Below are positions 16,760 through 24,117 of a stretch of DNA of 64,000 nucleotides, one piece after another. The DNA is from Firmicutes bacterium CAG:24053_14 (GTDB lineage Bacteria; Bacillota; Clostridia; Oscillospirales; Oscillospiraceae). The position numbers and the translations under genes are program-made. The stretch covers positions 72,430-136,429 of the forward strand of contig MNSZ01000048.1 of assembly GCA_001916715.1 (NCBI GenBank), in the 5' to 3' direction. A model generated the notes under the pieces. The model was given only the letters and a program-made list of their open reading frames with translations, ran no database searches and had not been told where the DNA came from. Position 1 is the first letter of the stretch. Each line of letters begins with the position of its first letter.

Positions 16760-17184
16760 GCATTAGTCCTCCTTTTACCTGTACTCTTGTTTTTCTGCCG
16801 AACGTCGTCTTTGCGCTTTTTGCTTTCCTGCGCTCGCCTTTGTATGATCTGTGCCGCTTCATCGTATTCCTGGGGAGATATATCGCACAGTCTCTGCATA
16901 AGTGCGTCGGCAAAGCCGATATCGCACACAGCAGCCATTGAGCAGCCCGGCTTGCCGACATGCTCGGATATCTCTTCCTTTGTAAACGGAACCGTTATCA
17001 GCGGCGCTTTGCTGCCGTACATGTATCCCGATGCACGCTTTCGCGCATTGGGCGATGCGTCGGACGCAAGCAAAACGAGCTTTGCCTCGTGCTCTCTGAC
17101 AGCGGCGCCCGTTTCCTCCTCGCCGATGCGCAGAGCGTTTGCCTTGCGCATAAGGCCAAGCAGATTCAAGGCTTTCTCTCTCAT
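16756..17184 (-). CDS. ylxQ: L7Ae/L30e/S12e/Gadd45 family RNA-binding protein (YlxQ)
   Basis: The 142-residue product starts MREKALNLLGLMRKANALRIGEEE and shows L7Ae-type features: ANALRIGEEETGAAV, KLVLLASDASPNARK and TKEEISEHVGKPGCSMAAVCDIGFA. Such proteins bind K-turn RNA; in Bacillus ylxQ lies between ylxR and infB, exactly as here. An extra basic C-terminal tail (RRAQESKKRKDDVRQKNK) lengthens it beyond the usual 100 residues. It overlaps ylxR and infB by 4 bp each. Confidence 0.9.
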   Translation of the reverse strand: MREKALNLLGLMRKANALRIGEEETGAAVREHEAKLVLLASDASPNARKRASGYMYGSKAPLITVPFTKEEISEHVGKPGCSMAAVCDIGFADALMQRLCDISPQEYDEAAQIIQRRAQESKKRKDDVRQKNKSTGKRRTNA

Positions 17185-17447
17185 TGGTTCGCCTCCATCT
17201 GCTTTTCGAGAGCGTCGTATATCTCCGCCGGGATCTGCGTTGAGAAAGCTCTTTCAAGCGCTTTTGAATTCATTGCTTTTTTCAGGCACTCCCCGTTAGA
17301 GCACAGATACGCACCTCTGCCGGGCATTTTGCCCTTAAAATCAAGGCTCACTTCCCCGTCCGGCGACTTGACCGCACGGATAAGCTCGCGCTTCGGTTTC
17401 ATTTCTCGGCAGCCTAAACACTGCCTCATCGGTATTTTCTTCTGCAC
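17181..17447 (-). CDS. ylxR: YlxR family RNA-binding protein
   Basis: The 88-residue protein has the YlxR/DUF448 hallmark PMRQCLGCREMKPKRELIRAV and GRGAYLCSNGECLKKAM. It starts at a GTG preceded by AGGAGGCAGCC. YlxR binds RNA and modulates transcription or RNase P in some Firmicutes. It is placed between nusA and ylxQ as in Bacillus, with a 19-bp gap after nusA. Confidence 0.93.
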   Translation of the reverse strand: MQKKIPMRQCLGCREMKPKRELIRAVKSPDGEVSLDFKGKMPGRGAYLCSNGECLKKAMNSKALERAFSTQIPAEIYDALEKQMEANQ

Positions 17448-17466
17448 TGCGGCTGCCTCCTTTCGT

Positions 17467-18525
17467 TTATGCCTCCGACTCGGGCTTTATGTCGATCTTA
17501 AATCCCGTCAGGCGTGCTGCGAGACGTGCGTTCTGGCCTTCCTTGCCGATTGCGAGAGAAAGCTGACTGTCGGGAACGATCACGCGGCAGCTCTTGCCGT
17601 CTTCAAGCATGGTAACGCTGACGACCTCACTGGGAGCGAGAGCAGCGGCAATGTATTCCTCGGGGATCTCGCTGTATTTAATAATGTCTATCTTCTCGCC
17701 GCCAAGCTCATCGACTATGCGGGCAACGCGGCCGCCCTTCGGACCAACGCAAGAACCAATGGGATCGACGTCGGGATCGGTTGACCACACCGCCATCTTG
17801 GTACGGCTTCCGGCTTCGCGAGCGATGGACTTTATCTCTACCGTTCCGTCAAATATTTCGGGAACTTCAAGCTCAAACAGTCGCTTGACAAGTCCGGGAT
17901 GAGTGCGGCTTATGAGAACCTGCGGACCCTTGGTTGAATTTCTGACTTCAACGACATAGACCTTTATGCGGTCGCCTTCCTTCAAAGGCTCGGTCTTGAT
18001 CCGCTCATTAGGAGAAAGCATCGCCTCGGTATATTCGCTATTGGAGCTGATGCGGATCGAAACGCTGCCGGTTCTCGGCTCGATGCGAGAAACAACACCG
18101 GTGAGTATCTCATGCTCTTTGGATGTAAACTCCTCATACACTATGCCTCGCTCGGCCTCACGGATGCCCTGGATGATCACCTGCTTTGCAGCCTGAGCCG
18201 CAATACGTCCGAATTTTTTAGTCTCAACCGGGATCTTTATTGTATCACCAAGCTTTGCGCGCTTGGTGATCTTCTTTGCTGCCTCAAGATCTATCTCAAG
18301 CGCAGGCTCCTCGACCTGCTCGACAGCCACCTTGTTTACATACATTTCGATGCGCTTTCTGTCCTCGTCAAGCAGAATATCGACATTATCCGCACACTCG
18401 GGATTGTCGCGCCGGAACGCAGCAAGCATAGCCTGCTTGATTTTATCATACATATATTCTCTGGGTATTCCCTTTTCTTTTTCAAGATCTTCGATTGCAG
18501 AGAAAAATTCAGCATTCATTTTCAA
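17467..18525 (-). CDS. nusA: Transcription termination/antitermination factor NusA
   Basis: NusA controls pausing and termination of RNA polymerase. The 352-residue protein has the N-terminal RNAP-binding domain (NAEFFSAIEDLEKEKGI), an S1 domain (about 130-200, VSRIEPRTGSVSI), and two KH domains (DPIGSCVGPKGGRVARIVDELGGEKIDII and LAIGKEGQNARLAARLTGFKIDI). It lacks the C-terminal acidic repeats of proteobacterial NusA, as is normal in Firmicutes. It lies 15 bp after rimP, and a terminator-like leader hairpin precedes the operon, a possible target for its own feedback. Confidence 0.97.
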   Translation of the reverse strand: MKMNAEFFSAIEDLEKEKGIPREYMYDKIKQAMLAAFRRDNPECADNVDILLDEDRKRIEMYVNKVAVEQVEEPALEIDLEAAKKITKRAKLGDTIKIPVETKKFGRIAAQAAKQVIIQGIREAERGIVYEEFTSKEHEILTGVVSRIEPRTGSVSIRISSNSEYTEAMLSPNERIKTEPLKEGDRIKVYVVEVRNSTKGPQVLISRTHPGLVKRLFELEVPEIFDGTVEIKSIAREAGSRTKMAVWSTDPDVDPIGSCVGPKGGRVARIVDELGGEKIDIIKYSEIPEEYIAAALAPSEVVSVTMLEDGKSCRVIVPDSQLSLAIGKEGQNARLAARLTGFKIDIKPESEA

Positions 18526-18540
18526 TTTACCTCTTCTTTA

Positions 18541-18984
18541 TTATATGGTTACATGCAGCCTGACCTGCGCAATTTGTTCCTTTTTAAGCTCAACGCCCGA
18601 AACGGTGATATTTCCGTCATTGTATTCCTCGAGCGTTCCGACGAGAGTTTTTCTGCCCTCATAGGGCTGATATAGCTTAACTTCGACATCCGAGCCGATA
18701 AACTGCTCAAAATCGGACGTACGCTTAAGCTCGCGCTCCGCTCCTGCCGAGCCGACCTCGAACACATAGCTTTCCGGAATGGGATCGGCCTCATCAAGTA
18801 TCGGGTCAAGCCTGCGGCTTATCGCTTCACAGTCGGCAATGCCGACGCCGCCGTCTTTATCAATGAAAATACGCAAATACCACGTTCCGGCTTCTTTAAT
18901 ATACTCAACACTCCACAGCTTGCAGCCCTCTTCCTCAACGACCGGGCGCGCAAGCGCTTCGACTTTATCACTGATCTTGCTCAT
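18541..18984 (-). CDS. rimP: Ribosome maturation factor RimP
   Basis: RimP assists 30S assembly. The 147-residue protein has the N-terminal alpha/beta domain (KLWSVEYIKEAGTWYLRIFIDKDGGVGIADCEAISRRL, ending in SYVFEVGSAGAEREL) and the C-terminal SH3-like domain (VEVKLYQPYEGRKTLVGTLEEY). It is the first gene of the nusA-infB operon and is preceded by about 80 nt of leader with a terminator-like hairpin. Confidence 0.96.
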   Translation of the reverse strand: MSKISDKVEALARPVVEEEGCKLWSVEYIKEAGTWYLRIFIDKDGGVGIADCEAISRRLDPILDEADPIPESYVFEVGSAGAERELKRTSDFEQFIGSDVEVKLYQPYEGRKTLVGTLEEYNDGNITVSGVELKKEQIAQVRLHVTI

Positions 18985-19023
18985 AACAAAGCTCCTGTTT
19001 TTATAATCCGCAAAATGCTCAAC

Positions 19024-19049
19024 AAAAAGAGTGGGCTGGAACCCACTCT
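19024..19049 (-). promoter_or_regulatory. Terminator-like hairpin in the rimP leader
   Basis: In the minus-strand leader an 8-bp stem (19042-19049 with 19028-19035, loop TTCCAG) is followed by TTTTT. It lies between the predicted promoter and rimP, so it can attenuate the whole nusA-infB operon. Leader hairpins of this type occur upstream of rimP in other Firmicutes from memory; not verified here. Confidence 0.65.
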
Positions 19050-19074
19050 CGCATACTAACTAACTTACCTTATT

Positions 19075-19103
19075 ATAATACCACCTATATATCGTGATTG
19101 CAA
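19075..19103 (-). promoter_or_regulatory. Putative promoter of the rimP-nusA-infB operon
   Basis: TTGCAA (19098-19103) and TATTAT (19075-19080) are spaced by 17 bp on the minus strand; an overlapping perfect TATAAT (19072-19077) would have a 20-bp spacer. Transcription starting near 19067 includes the hairpin at 19024-19049. Confidence 0.55.
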
Positions 19104-19136
19104 GCATTTTTTGCATACTCACACACAATTTATCGG

Positions 19137-19928
19137 TTATTTATAGTGCGCAGCAAATTCTTCAAGGCACATTCCGTTTTTCATGATAAACTCAGCCACT
19201 TCTTTGCCCACATACCTGTAGTGCCATGGCTCATCCCAACCGGTGACGCTTTTCTTATTGCTCGGGTAGCGCTTTATAAAGCCAAACTGAGCGCAGTTTG
19301 CGTCGAGCCAATCAAAAAACTTTGAATCCATCTTGCTGTAATCTAGCACTTCATACTCTTTGTCGAGAATATCTACGGCAAGACCGGTCTGATGATCGCT
19401 TGTGCCCGGCTTTGCAACTATCTCTGCAGCTATCTGCTGGGCTTCTTCATATGTATACACTCCGTTTTGGCTCAGCTCCGATGCCTTTTCATTAAATAGC
19501 TGCTGCTGATCGGCATATGACCTGTATCCGACGCTGATATACGGCTCAAATCCTGCTTCCTTCGCCGCATCAATAAGCGCGGACAAGCTGTCGATTATGC
19601 GTTTATCAACATACGGTCCGTCAGAGCCGAACTGCCTGACAGAGGGCGCGTATGACTTGATAGGCGTATCTTTATTAATAAGCACATACTGCCACTCGGT
19701 TATGGTGATCGCCGGGAACTCAAGATCCGCGTATTTTTCAAGAGACGCTTTGCTTGAGTTTTCGTACTCGGCCATCGGGTCGGTCAGCGCATTGGTTTTG
19801 ACAAATACGGAGTCTGCCCCACCGACAACGACTTCAGAAGTGAGCTGAACGCGCGAGTTAATTATCAGCACCAAAGTTGCCGCCATTATAAGCATGAAAA
19901 ACGTCCACACAGTTTTCTTAATACGCAC
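19137..19928 (-). CDS. M15B D,D-carboxypeptidase, VanY/DacB-like
   Basis: The 263-residue product has an N-terminal membrane anchor (about 5-23, TVWTFFMLIMAATLVLII) and an extracytoplasmic peptidase domain. Zinc-site motifs are SDHQTGLAVDI (His and Asp) and EPWHYRYVG (Glu and His); SVGYRSYADQQQLF is also typical of VanY-type enzymes. It should trim the terminal D-alanine of muropeptides. No van regulatory or ligase genes are near, so glycopeptide resistance is not implied. The next gene upstream is sigK, 64 bp away, and a role around sporulation is possible. Confidence 0.85.
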   Translation of the reverse strand: MRIKKTVWTFFMLIMAATLVLIINSRVQLTSEVVVGGADSVFVKTNALTDPMAEYENSSKASLEKYADLEFPAITITEWQYVLINKDTPIKSYAPSVRQFGSDGPYVDKRIIDSLSALIDAAKEAGFEPYISVGYRSYADQQQLFNEKASELSQNGVYTYEEAQQIAAEIVAKPGTSDHQTGLAVDILDKEYEVLDYSKMDSKFFDWLDANCAQFGFIKRYPSNKKSVTGWDEPWHYRYVGKEVAEFIMKNGMCLEEFAAHYK

Positions 19929-19992
19929 CCGAGCTCACCTCCCTGAGTTTTTCACGTTATTCTATCACAAAAGCTCGGCCTGCACAAGATAA

Positions 19993-20688
19993 TTATATGT
20001 ATGCGTCATCGCCAAGCTCGGATCTGAGTTTTTCGAGCGCTTTCTTTTCAAGTCTGCTGACGTAGGATCTGCTTATACTGCACACTTTTGCGGTTTCACG
20101 CTGAGTCATCGGAGCCGCGCCGGCAAGGCCGTACCTCAAGCGTATTATTCTTGCTTCGCGCTCGTTTAAGACACTGTCAACAAGTCCGCGCAGCCGGCCG
20201 CAAAGCTCAATATCGCCGATTTTTTCGCTCATTTCATCGTCCTGAGCCAGAACATCCATAAGAGATAAGTTGTTCCCTTCTCCGTCGGTATCCAGCACAT
20301 CAGAAAGGCTGACGTCACCCATAGTCTTCTTAAGGCTGCGAAAATGCATTAGTATCTCATTTTCTATGCACCGTGAAGCGTAGGTGGCAAGGCGGATGCC
20401 TTTATCGGACTTATAGGTATTTATCCCCTTTATAAGCCCTATAGTTCCGATAGATATAAGGTCTTCGATATCGTTTGTCTGCGTATAATATTTTTTAATG
20501 ATGTGAGCAACAAGGCGGAGATTGTGCTCAACAAGGACGTTGCGAGCGGAGATATCTCCATTTTGCCACTGCGTGAGATATTTTTTCTCCTCTTCCTGCG
20601 AAAGCGGACTCGGGAACGACCCTCCCGGCGAAAGTCTGAGCATCAGCAGCGCACTGCCGACAAGCATGGCCAGCGATATTCCAAGCAT
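19993..20688 (-). CDS. sigK: RNA polymerase sporulation sigma factor SigK
   Basis: The 231-residue protein starts with a hydrophobic stretch (about 1-20) resembling the SigK pro-sequence, then SFPSPLSQEEEKKYLTQWQNGD, region 2 (NLRLVAHIIKKYY, DLISIGTIGLIKGINTY, ATYASRCIENEILM) and region 4 (NEREARIIRLRYGL, TQRETAKVCSISRSYVSRLEKKALEKLR). Region 4 with SRSYVSRLEKKA is typical of SigK/SigE. The gene is continuous, with no skin-type element in it. It would direct late mother-cell genes. A SigE-type minus-10 (AATACAAT) lies near 20710, but no matching minus-35 is convincing. Confidence 0.9.
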   Translation of the reverse strand: MLGISLAMLVGSALLMLRLSPGGSFPSPLSQEEEKKYLTQWQNGDISARNVLVEHNLRLVAHIIKKYYTQTNDIEDLISIGTIGLIKGINTYKSDKGIRLATYASRCIENEILMHFRSLKKTMGDVSLSDVLDTDGEGNNLSLMDVLAQDDEMSEKIGDIELCGRLRGLVDSVLNEREARIIRLRYGLAGAAPMTQRETAKVCSISRSYVSRLEKKALEKLRSELGDDAYI

Positions 20689-20765
20689 TGAATCACCTCA
20701 GGATATTGTATTCCGCCATTGCATGTACAAATCATATAAATTTTGCGCACATTTTTCCTAAAACA

Positions 20766-20793
20766 TTGACAAATCAGTTAAACGTGATATTCT
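20766..20793 (+). promoter_or_regulatory. Putative promoter of the Fe-S flavoprotein gene
   Basis: TTGACA (20766-20771) and TATTCT (20788-20793) are separated by 16 bp, 55 bp before the gene start, in the divergent gap with sigK. Confidence 0.55.
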
Positions 20794-20848
20794 TAACGCA
20801 AGAGTGTTTGTACATGATGTGCATTAAAGTAAAGGAAGGAGCAACACT

Positions 20849-23548
20849 ATGGCATTCAGACCTAAAATTCTTGCGCTTGCAAACAAGATCACGCTCGAAG
20901 CACGAACCGGCATACCAAACGTTCCCGGTGATCCGGAGTACAGGATTCTGGCCGAGGTAGTGACCGACGAGCAGGCAGACGTAGCCCTTGCGTGCAAGGT
21001 GCGGCACAGTCTTACGCTTGACGAGATCGCTAAACGCTGCGGCAAGCCGCCGGAGGTTACAAAAAAGCTTCTGTGGGAGCTTGCAAACGAGGGCATTGTC
21101 GTCACTTACACGAGCCCCGATGACGGCCGCGACTACTACACCCTGCCCTGCTGGGTTCCTGGCATAATGGAAATGATGGTAGGAAACAAGGAGCAGGTCG
21201 AAGCTCACCCCGAGATAGCCAGGTGCTTTGACGAATACACGCTGAAAAACATGAAGCTCATGACTCCGAACCTGCCGCGCGGTATGGGCGTTATGCGTGT
21301 AATTCCGGTGCAGAAGGCAATCGACCTCAATCGTCACGCAGTTTCATCCGATCAGCTGAGCAAATACATAGATAACGCGTGGAAGATCGCCGTTACCGCA
21401 TGCTCGTGCCGACGCACTCGCAGGATAATGGGCGAGGGCTGCGGACACCTTGAAGAGGATATGTGCATCATGCTCAACAAGGCGGCCGACTTCCACGTTA
21501 AAACCGGCCACGGCAGAGAAATAAGCAAAGAAGAAGCTTATGCAATACTTAAAAGAGCCGAAGAAAACGGACTTATACACGAGCTTTCAAACACGGACGG
21601 CACCGGCGAGGTATCCGGCATATGTAATTGCTGCGAGTGCTCCTGCCTGTCGCTGCGCGGCGGACGTCTTTTCAACGATCCGACGATCATGAAATCCAAC
21701 TACCGCGCGCAAGTGGACAAAGAAAAGTGCGTTGCCTGCGGCCAGTGTGTTGAAAACTGCCAGATGAACGCGCTGCGCCTCGGCCAGAAGCTTTGCTCAA
21801 CGCAGCCGCTTAATATCAGGAAATCCGAAACTCCGGACGATAAGATCTGGACAAAGGAGCACTGGAACGAGGACTGGCGCGAAAATCGCGAAAACGTCGT
21901 CGAGACCGGCACGGCGCCGTGCAAGACAAACTGCCCGGCCCACATCGCCGTTCAGGGATACATAAAGCTCGCCGCCCTGGGCAGATATCAGGAGGCGCTT
22001 GAGCTTATAAAAAAGGAAAACCCCTTCCCTGCCATATGCGGTCGAGTGTGCCCGAAATTCTGCGAGGACGCCTGCACTCGCGGCGATATTGACGATCCGA
22101 TAGCGATAGACGATATAAAAAAATTCATTGCCGAGCAGGACATGAAAGCCGAGCACAGATTTGTTCCCAAGATGGTCAACCAGATCGGCAAAATGTATCC
22201 GCAGAAGATTGCAATCATCGGAGCCGGTCCTGCCGGACTGAGCTGCGCGTATTACCTCGCGGTAAAGGGCTATCCCGTGACAGTTTTCGAGAAAGAAAAC
22301 ACTCTCGGCGGCATGATGACCATGGGCATCCCGACATTCAGGCTTGAAAAGGACGTTGTTCTGTCCGAGATCGAGGTTTTAAAGGAGCTGGGAGTTGAGT
22401 TTAAAACCGGCATTGAGGTCGGCAGAGACATAAGCCTCAACGAGCTGAGGGTTCAGGGGTACAAAGCGTTTTACATGGCTATCGGTGCACAGAAAAGCGC
22501 TCCGATCGGCATTCCCGGCGAGGAGCTTGACGGCGTTTACGGCGGCATTGATTTTCTGCGCTCAACGCTTACCGGCAAGCACGTTAAGCTCGGCGAGCGT
22601 GTTGCCGTGATCGGCGGCGGCAACGTTTCGGTTGACGTTGCGCGCAGTGCGATAAGGCTGGGCGCAAAGGAAGTCACGCTCATTTACAGGCGCGGAAGAG
22701 ACGAGCTCAAGGCAGATCCCGAGGAGATCGAGGACGCACTAAACGAGGGCGTGAAGCTTCATCTTCTCGCCTCTCCTGTCGAGATAATCGGAAAAGACGG
22801 AGCCGTCACGGCGCTGAAGCTTGAAAAAATGAAGCTTGGCGCTCCGGACGCCTCCGGCAGGCGTTCGCCGGTTTCGACGGGCGAATTTGAGACTATGGAC
22901 GTTGATAACGTTATCGGGGCGATCGGCCAGATCATCGACTGGGGCGGCATCGAAAAAGGCTCAATGCAGCTTGACAGAAAAGGCTGCGTAACGGTCAATG
23001 AGCTTTCGTACCAAACCGGCGAGCCGGACGTGTTCGCAGGCGGCGATGTTGTTACAGGGCCGGCGTTCGTTATCCACGCCATTGCCGCCGGCAAGGAGGG
23101 CGCAGTTTCGATACACAGGTACGTTCACCCCGGTCAGACGCAGAATCTCGGCCGTGACAGGCGCATTTTCACCTCGCTGGATAAAACCAAGGCGGCGCTC
23201 GCCATCGGCGGATATGATACCGCACCTCGTCAGAAGGCCGCCGTCGCCGGAGCCGACAAGGCAAGAAAAACGATGGACGATCTGCGCGGAACGTTCACCG
23301 AGGAGCAGATGAAAAAAGAGACCGAACGCTGCCTCGGCTGCGGCGCGGTCGTACTCGACGAATACCGCTGCGTCGGCTGCGGAATATGCACAACAAAGTG
23401 CAAATTCGACGCAATAAAGCTCGTTTGGGTGGACGAATTCGTATCTCCCAAGGTTGAGAAGATCGCTCCGCATCTGATCGCAGGAATGGCAAAGCGCGGC
23501 GGCAAAATCGCCATAAAGGCGCTTAAAGATAAAGTTGACAAACTCTAA
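20849..23548 (+). CDS. GltD-like NAD(P)/FAD oxidoreductase with several Fe-S clusters
   Basis: The 899-residue product begins after AAGGAAGGAGC. Residues about 40-95 look like a winged-helix (TLDEIAKRCGKPPEVTKKLLWELANEGIV). Cys-rich segments follow: CSCRRTRR (185-190) with CNCCECSC (259-266), then a ferredoxin-like CVACGQCVENC (294-304). A GltD-type Fe-S domain (CKTNCPAHIAVQGY, CGRVCPKFCEDACTRG, 358-412) leads to FAD binding (AIIGAGPAGLSCAYYLA, 455-471) and NAD(P) binding (VIGGGNVSVDVARSAIRLGA). The end has CLGCGAV and CVGCGICTTKC (828-851). It probably moves electrons between NAD(P)H and a ferredoxin-like carrier; substrate unknown. It is followed by a terminator, so it acts alone or with partners encoded elsewhere. 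It is not a glutamate synthase in the strict sense, since no large subunit is present. Confidence 0.85.
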   Translation: MAFRPKILALANKITLEARTGIPNVPGDPEYRILAEVVTDEQADVALACKVRHSLTLDEIAKRCGKPPEVTKKLLWELANEGIVVTYTSPDDGRDYYTLPCWVPGIMEMMVGNKEQVEAHPEIARCFDEYTLKNMKLMTPNLPRGMGVMRVIPVQKAIDLNRHAVSSDQLSKYIDNAWKIAVTACSCRRTRRIMGEGCGHLEEDMCIMLNKAADFHVKTGHGREISKEEAYAILKRAEENGLIHELSNTDGTGEVSGICNCCECSCLSLRGGRLFNDPTIMKSNYRAQVDKEKCVACGQCVENCQMNALRLGQKLCSTQPLNIRKSETPDDKIWTKEHWNEDWRENRENVVETGTAPCKTNCPAHIAVQGYIKLAALGRYQEALELIKKENPFPAICGRVCPKFCEDACTRGDIDDPIAIDDIKKFIAEQDMKAEHRFVPKMVNQIGKMYPQKIAIIGAGPAGLSCAYYLAVKGYPVTVFEKENTLGGMMTMGIPTFRLEKDVVLSEIEVLKELGVEFKTGIEVGRDISLNELRVQGYKAFYMAIGAQKSAPIGIPGEELDGVYGGIDFLRSTLTGKHVKLGERVAVIGGGNVSVDVARSAIRLGAKEVTLIYRRGRDELKADPEEIEDALNEGVKLHLLASPVEIIGKDGAVTALKLEKMKLGAPDASGRRSPVSTGEFETMDVDNVIGAIGQIIDWGGIEKGSMQLDRKGCVTVNELSYQTGEPDVFAGGDVVTGPAFVIHAIAAGKEGAVSIHRYVHPGQTQNLGRDRRIFTSLDKTKAALAIGGYDTAPRQKAAVAGADKARKTMDDLRGTFTEEQMKKETERCLGCGAVVLDEYRCVGCGICTTKCKFDAIKLVWVDEFVSPKVEKIAPHLIAGMAKRGGKIAIKALKDKVDKL

Positions 23549-23560
23549 TGCAAAAAATTT

Positions 23561-23583
23561 GCCGGGCAGCAGTGCTGCCCGGC
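23561..23583 (+). terminator. Intrinsic terminator of the Fe-S flavoprotein gene
   Basis: A 10-bp GC-rich perfect stem (23561-23570 with 23574-23583, loop AGT) is followed by TATTTTGCATTT, with an additional outer ATGCAAAA/TTTTGCAT pairing. Confidence 0.85.
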
Positions 23584-23602
23584 TATTTTGCATTTCTGTC
23601 TA

Positions 23603-23646
23603 TTGCTTTTTCTTGGTTATTGAAGTATTATTATAAAAACACTTCA
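23603..23646 (+). promoter_or_regulatory. Putative csoR promoter with inverted repeat
   Basis: TTGCTT (23603-23608) and TATTAT (23626-23631) are 17 bp apart. An inverted repeat TGAAGT (23621-23626) with ACTTCA (23641-23646) spans the minus-10 and the likely start site, a sensible place for an autoregulatory operator. Confidence 0.4.
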
Positions 23647-23664
23647 GTAAACGGAGGCACTTCA

Positions 23665-24054
23665 ATGCACAGACCAGACGAGGGATTTTACCACGATCAC
23701 GGAGACGGTATAATCCACTGCCATGAGGCCAAGCCTTGCGACGACATAAGCGAGCACGAGGAACATGAGCATCCTCATCACAATCATTCGCACTCCCACA
23801 CGCAGAGCAAGGCCGTGATAAACCGGCTCTCGCGCGCTATCGGGCATCTTGAGTCGGTAAAGCGCATGGTCGAGGATGAGCGTGACTGCACCGACGTTCT
23901 TATACAGCTGGCTGCCGTCCGTTCGGCGCTGAGCAGCACTGCGCGCGTTATACTCAAAGATCACCTCGAGCACTGCATAAGCGACGCCGTTGAGACCGGC
24001 GACGATACCTTCATCGAAGAGCTTAACACTGCCATTGACAAATATATTAACTGA
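23665..24054 (+). CDS. CsoR-family metal-sensing repressor with His-rich N-terminus
   Basis: The ATG at 23665 follows ACGGAGGCAC. The 129-residue product has an N-terminal extension (about 1-47) rich in His (HDHGDGIIHCH, EHEEHEHPHHNHSHSH) ahead of a DUF156/CsoR core. C75, H100 and C104 keep exactly the spacing of the Cu(I)-binding C36, H61 and C65 of Mycobacterium CsoR, so copper(I) or a similar thiophilic metal is the best guess. The His-rich tail could buffer nickel, zinc or copper. No efflux or chaperone gene is next to it; the gene stands alone between terminators, so its regulon is elsewhere. Confidence 0.85.
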   Translation: MHRPDEGFYHDHGDGIIHCHEAKPCDDISEHEEHEHPHHNHSHSHTQSKAVINRLSRAIGHLESVKRMVEDERDCTDVLIQLAAVRSALSSTARVILKDHLEHCISDAVETGDDTFIEELNTAIDKYIN

Positions 24055-24072
24055 ACAGCTTTGCTTCAAGCA

Positions 24073-24108
24073 AAAAACCGGCTGAGGAATTATCCTCAGC
24101 CGGTTTTT
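24073..24108. terminator. Bidirectional terminator between csoR and ftsZ
   Basis: A 16-bp near-perfect stem (AAAAACCGGCTGAGGA, 24073-24088, with 24093-24108; loop ATTA) carries A and T runs at the ends and separates the convergent csoR and ftsZ genes. Confidence 0.9.
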
Positions 24109-24117
24109 CATATTCTC

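Noticed and set aside
19137..19928. Glycopeptide-resistance function of the VanY-like gene.
   Set aside because: No vanH/A/X or vanR/S-type genes are adjacent and such carboxypeptidases are common housekeeping enzymes.
19993..20688. A skin-like element or recombinase site in sigK.
   Set aside because: The reading frame is continuous through all conserved regions.
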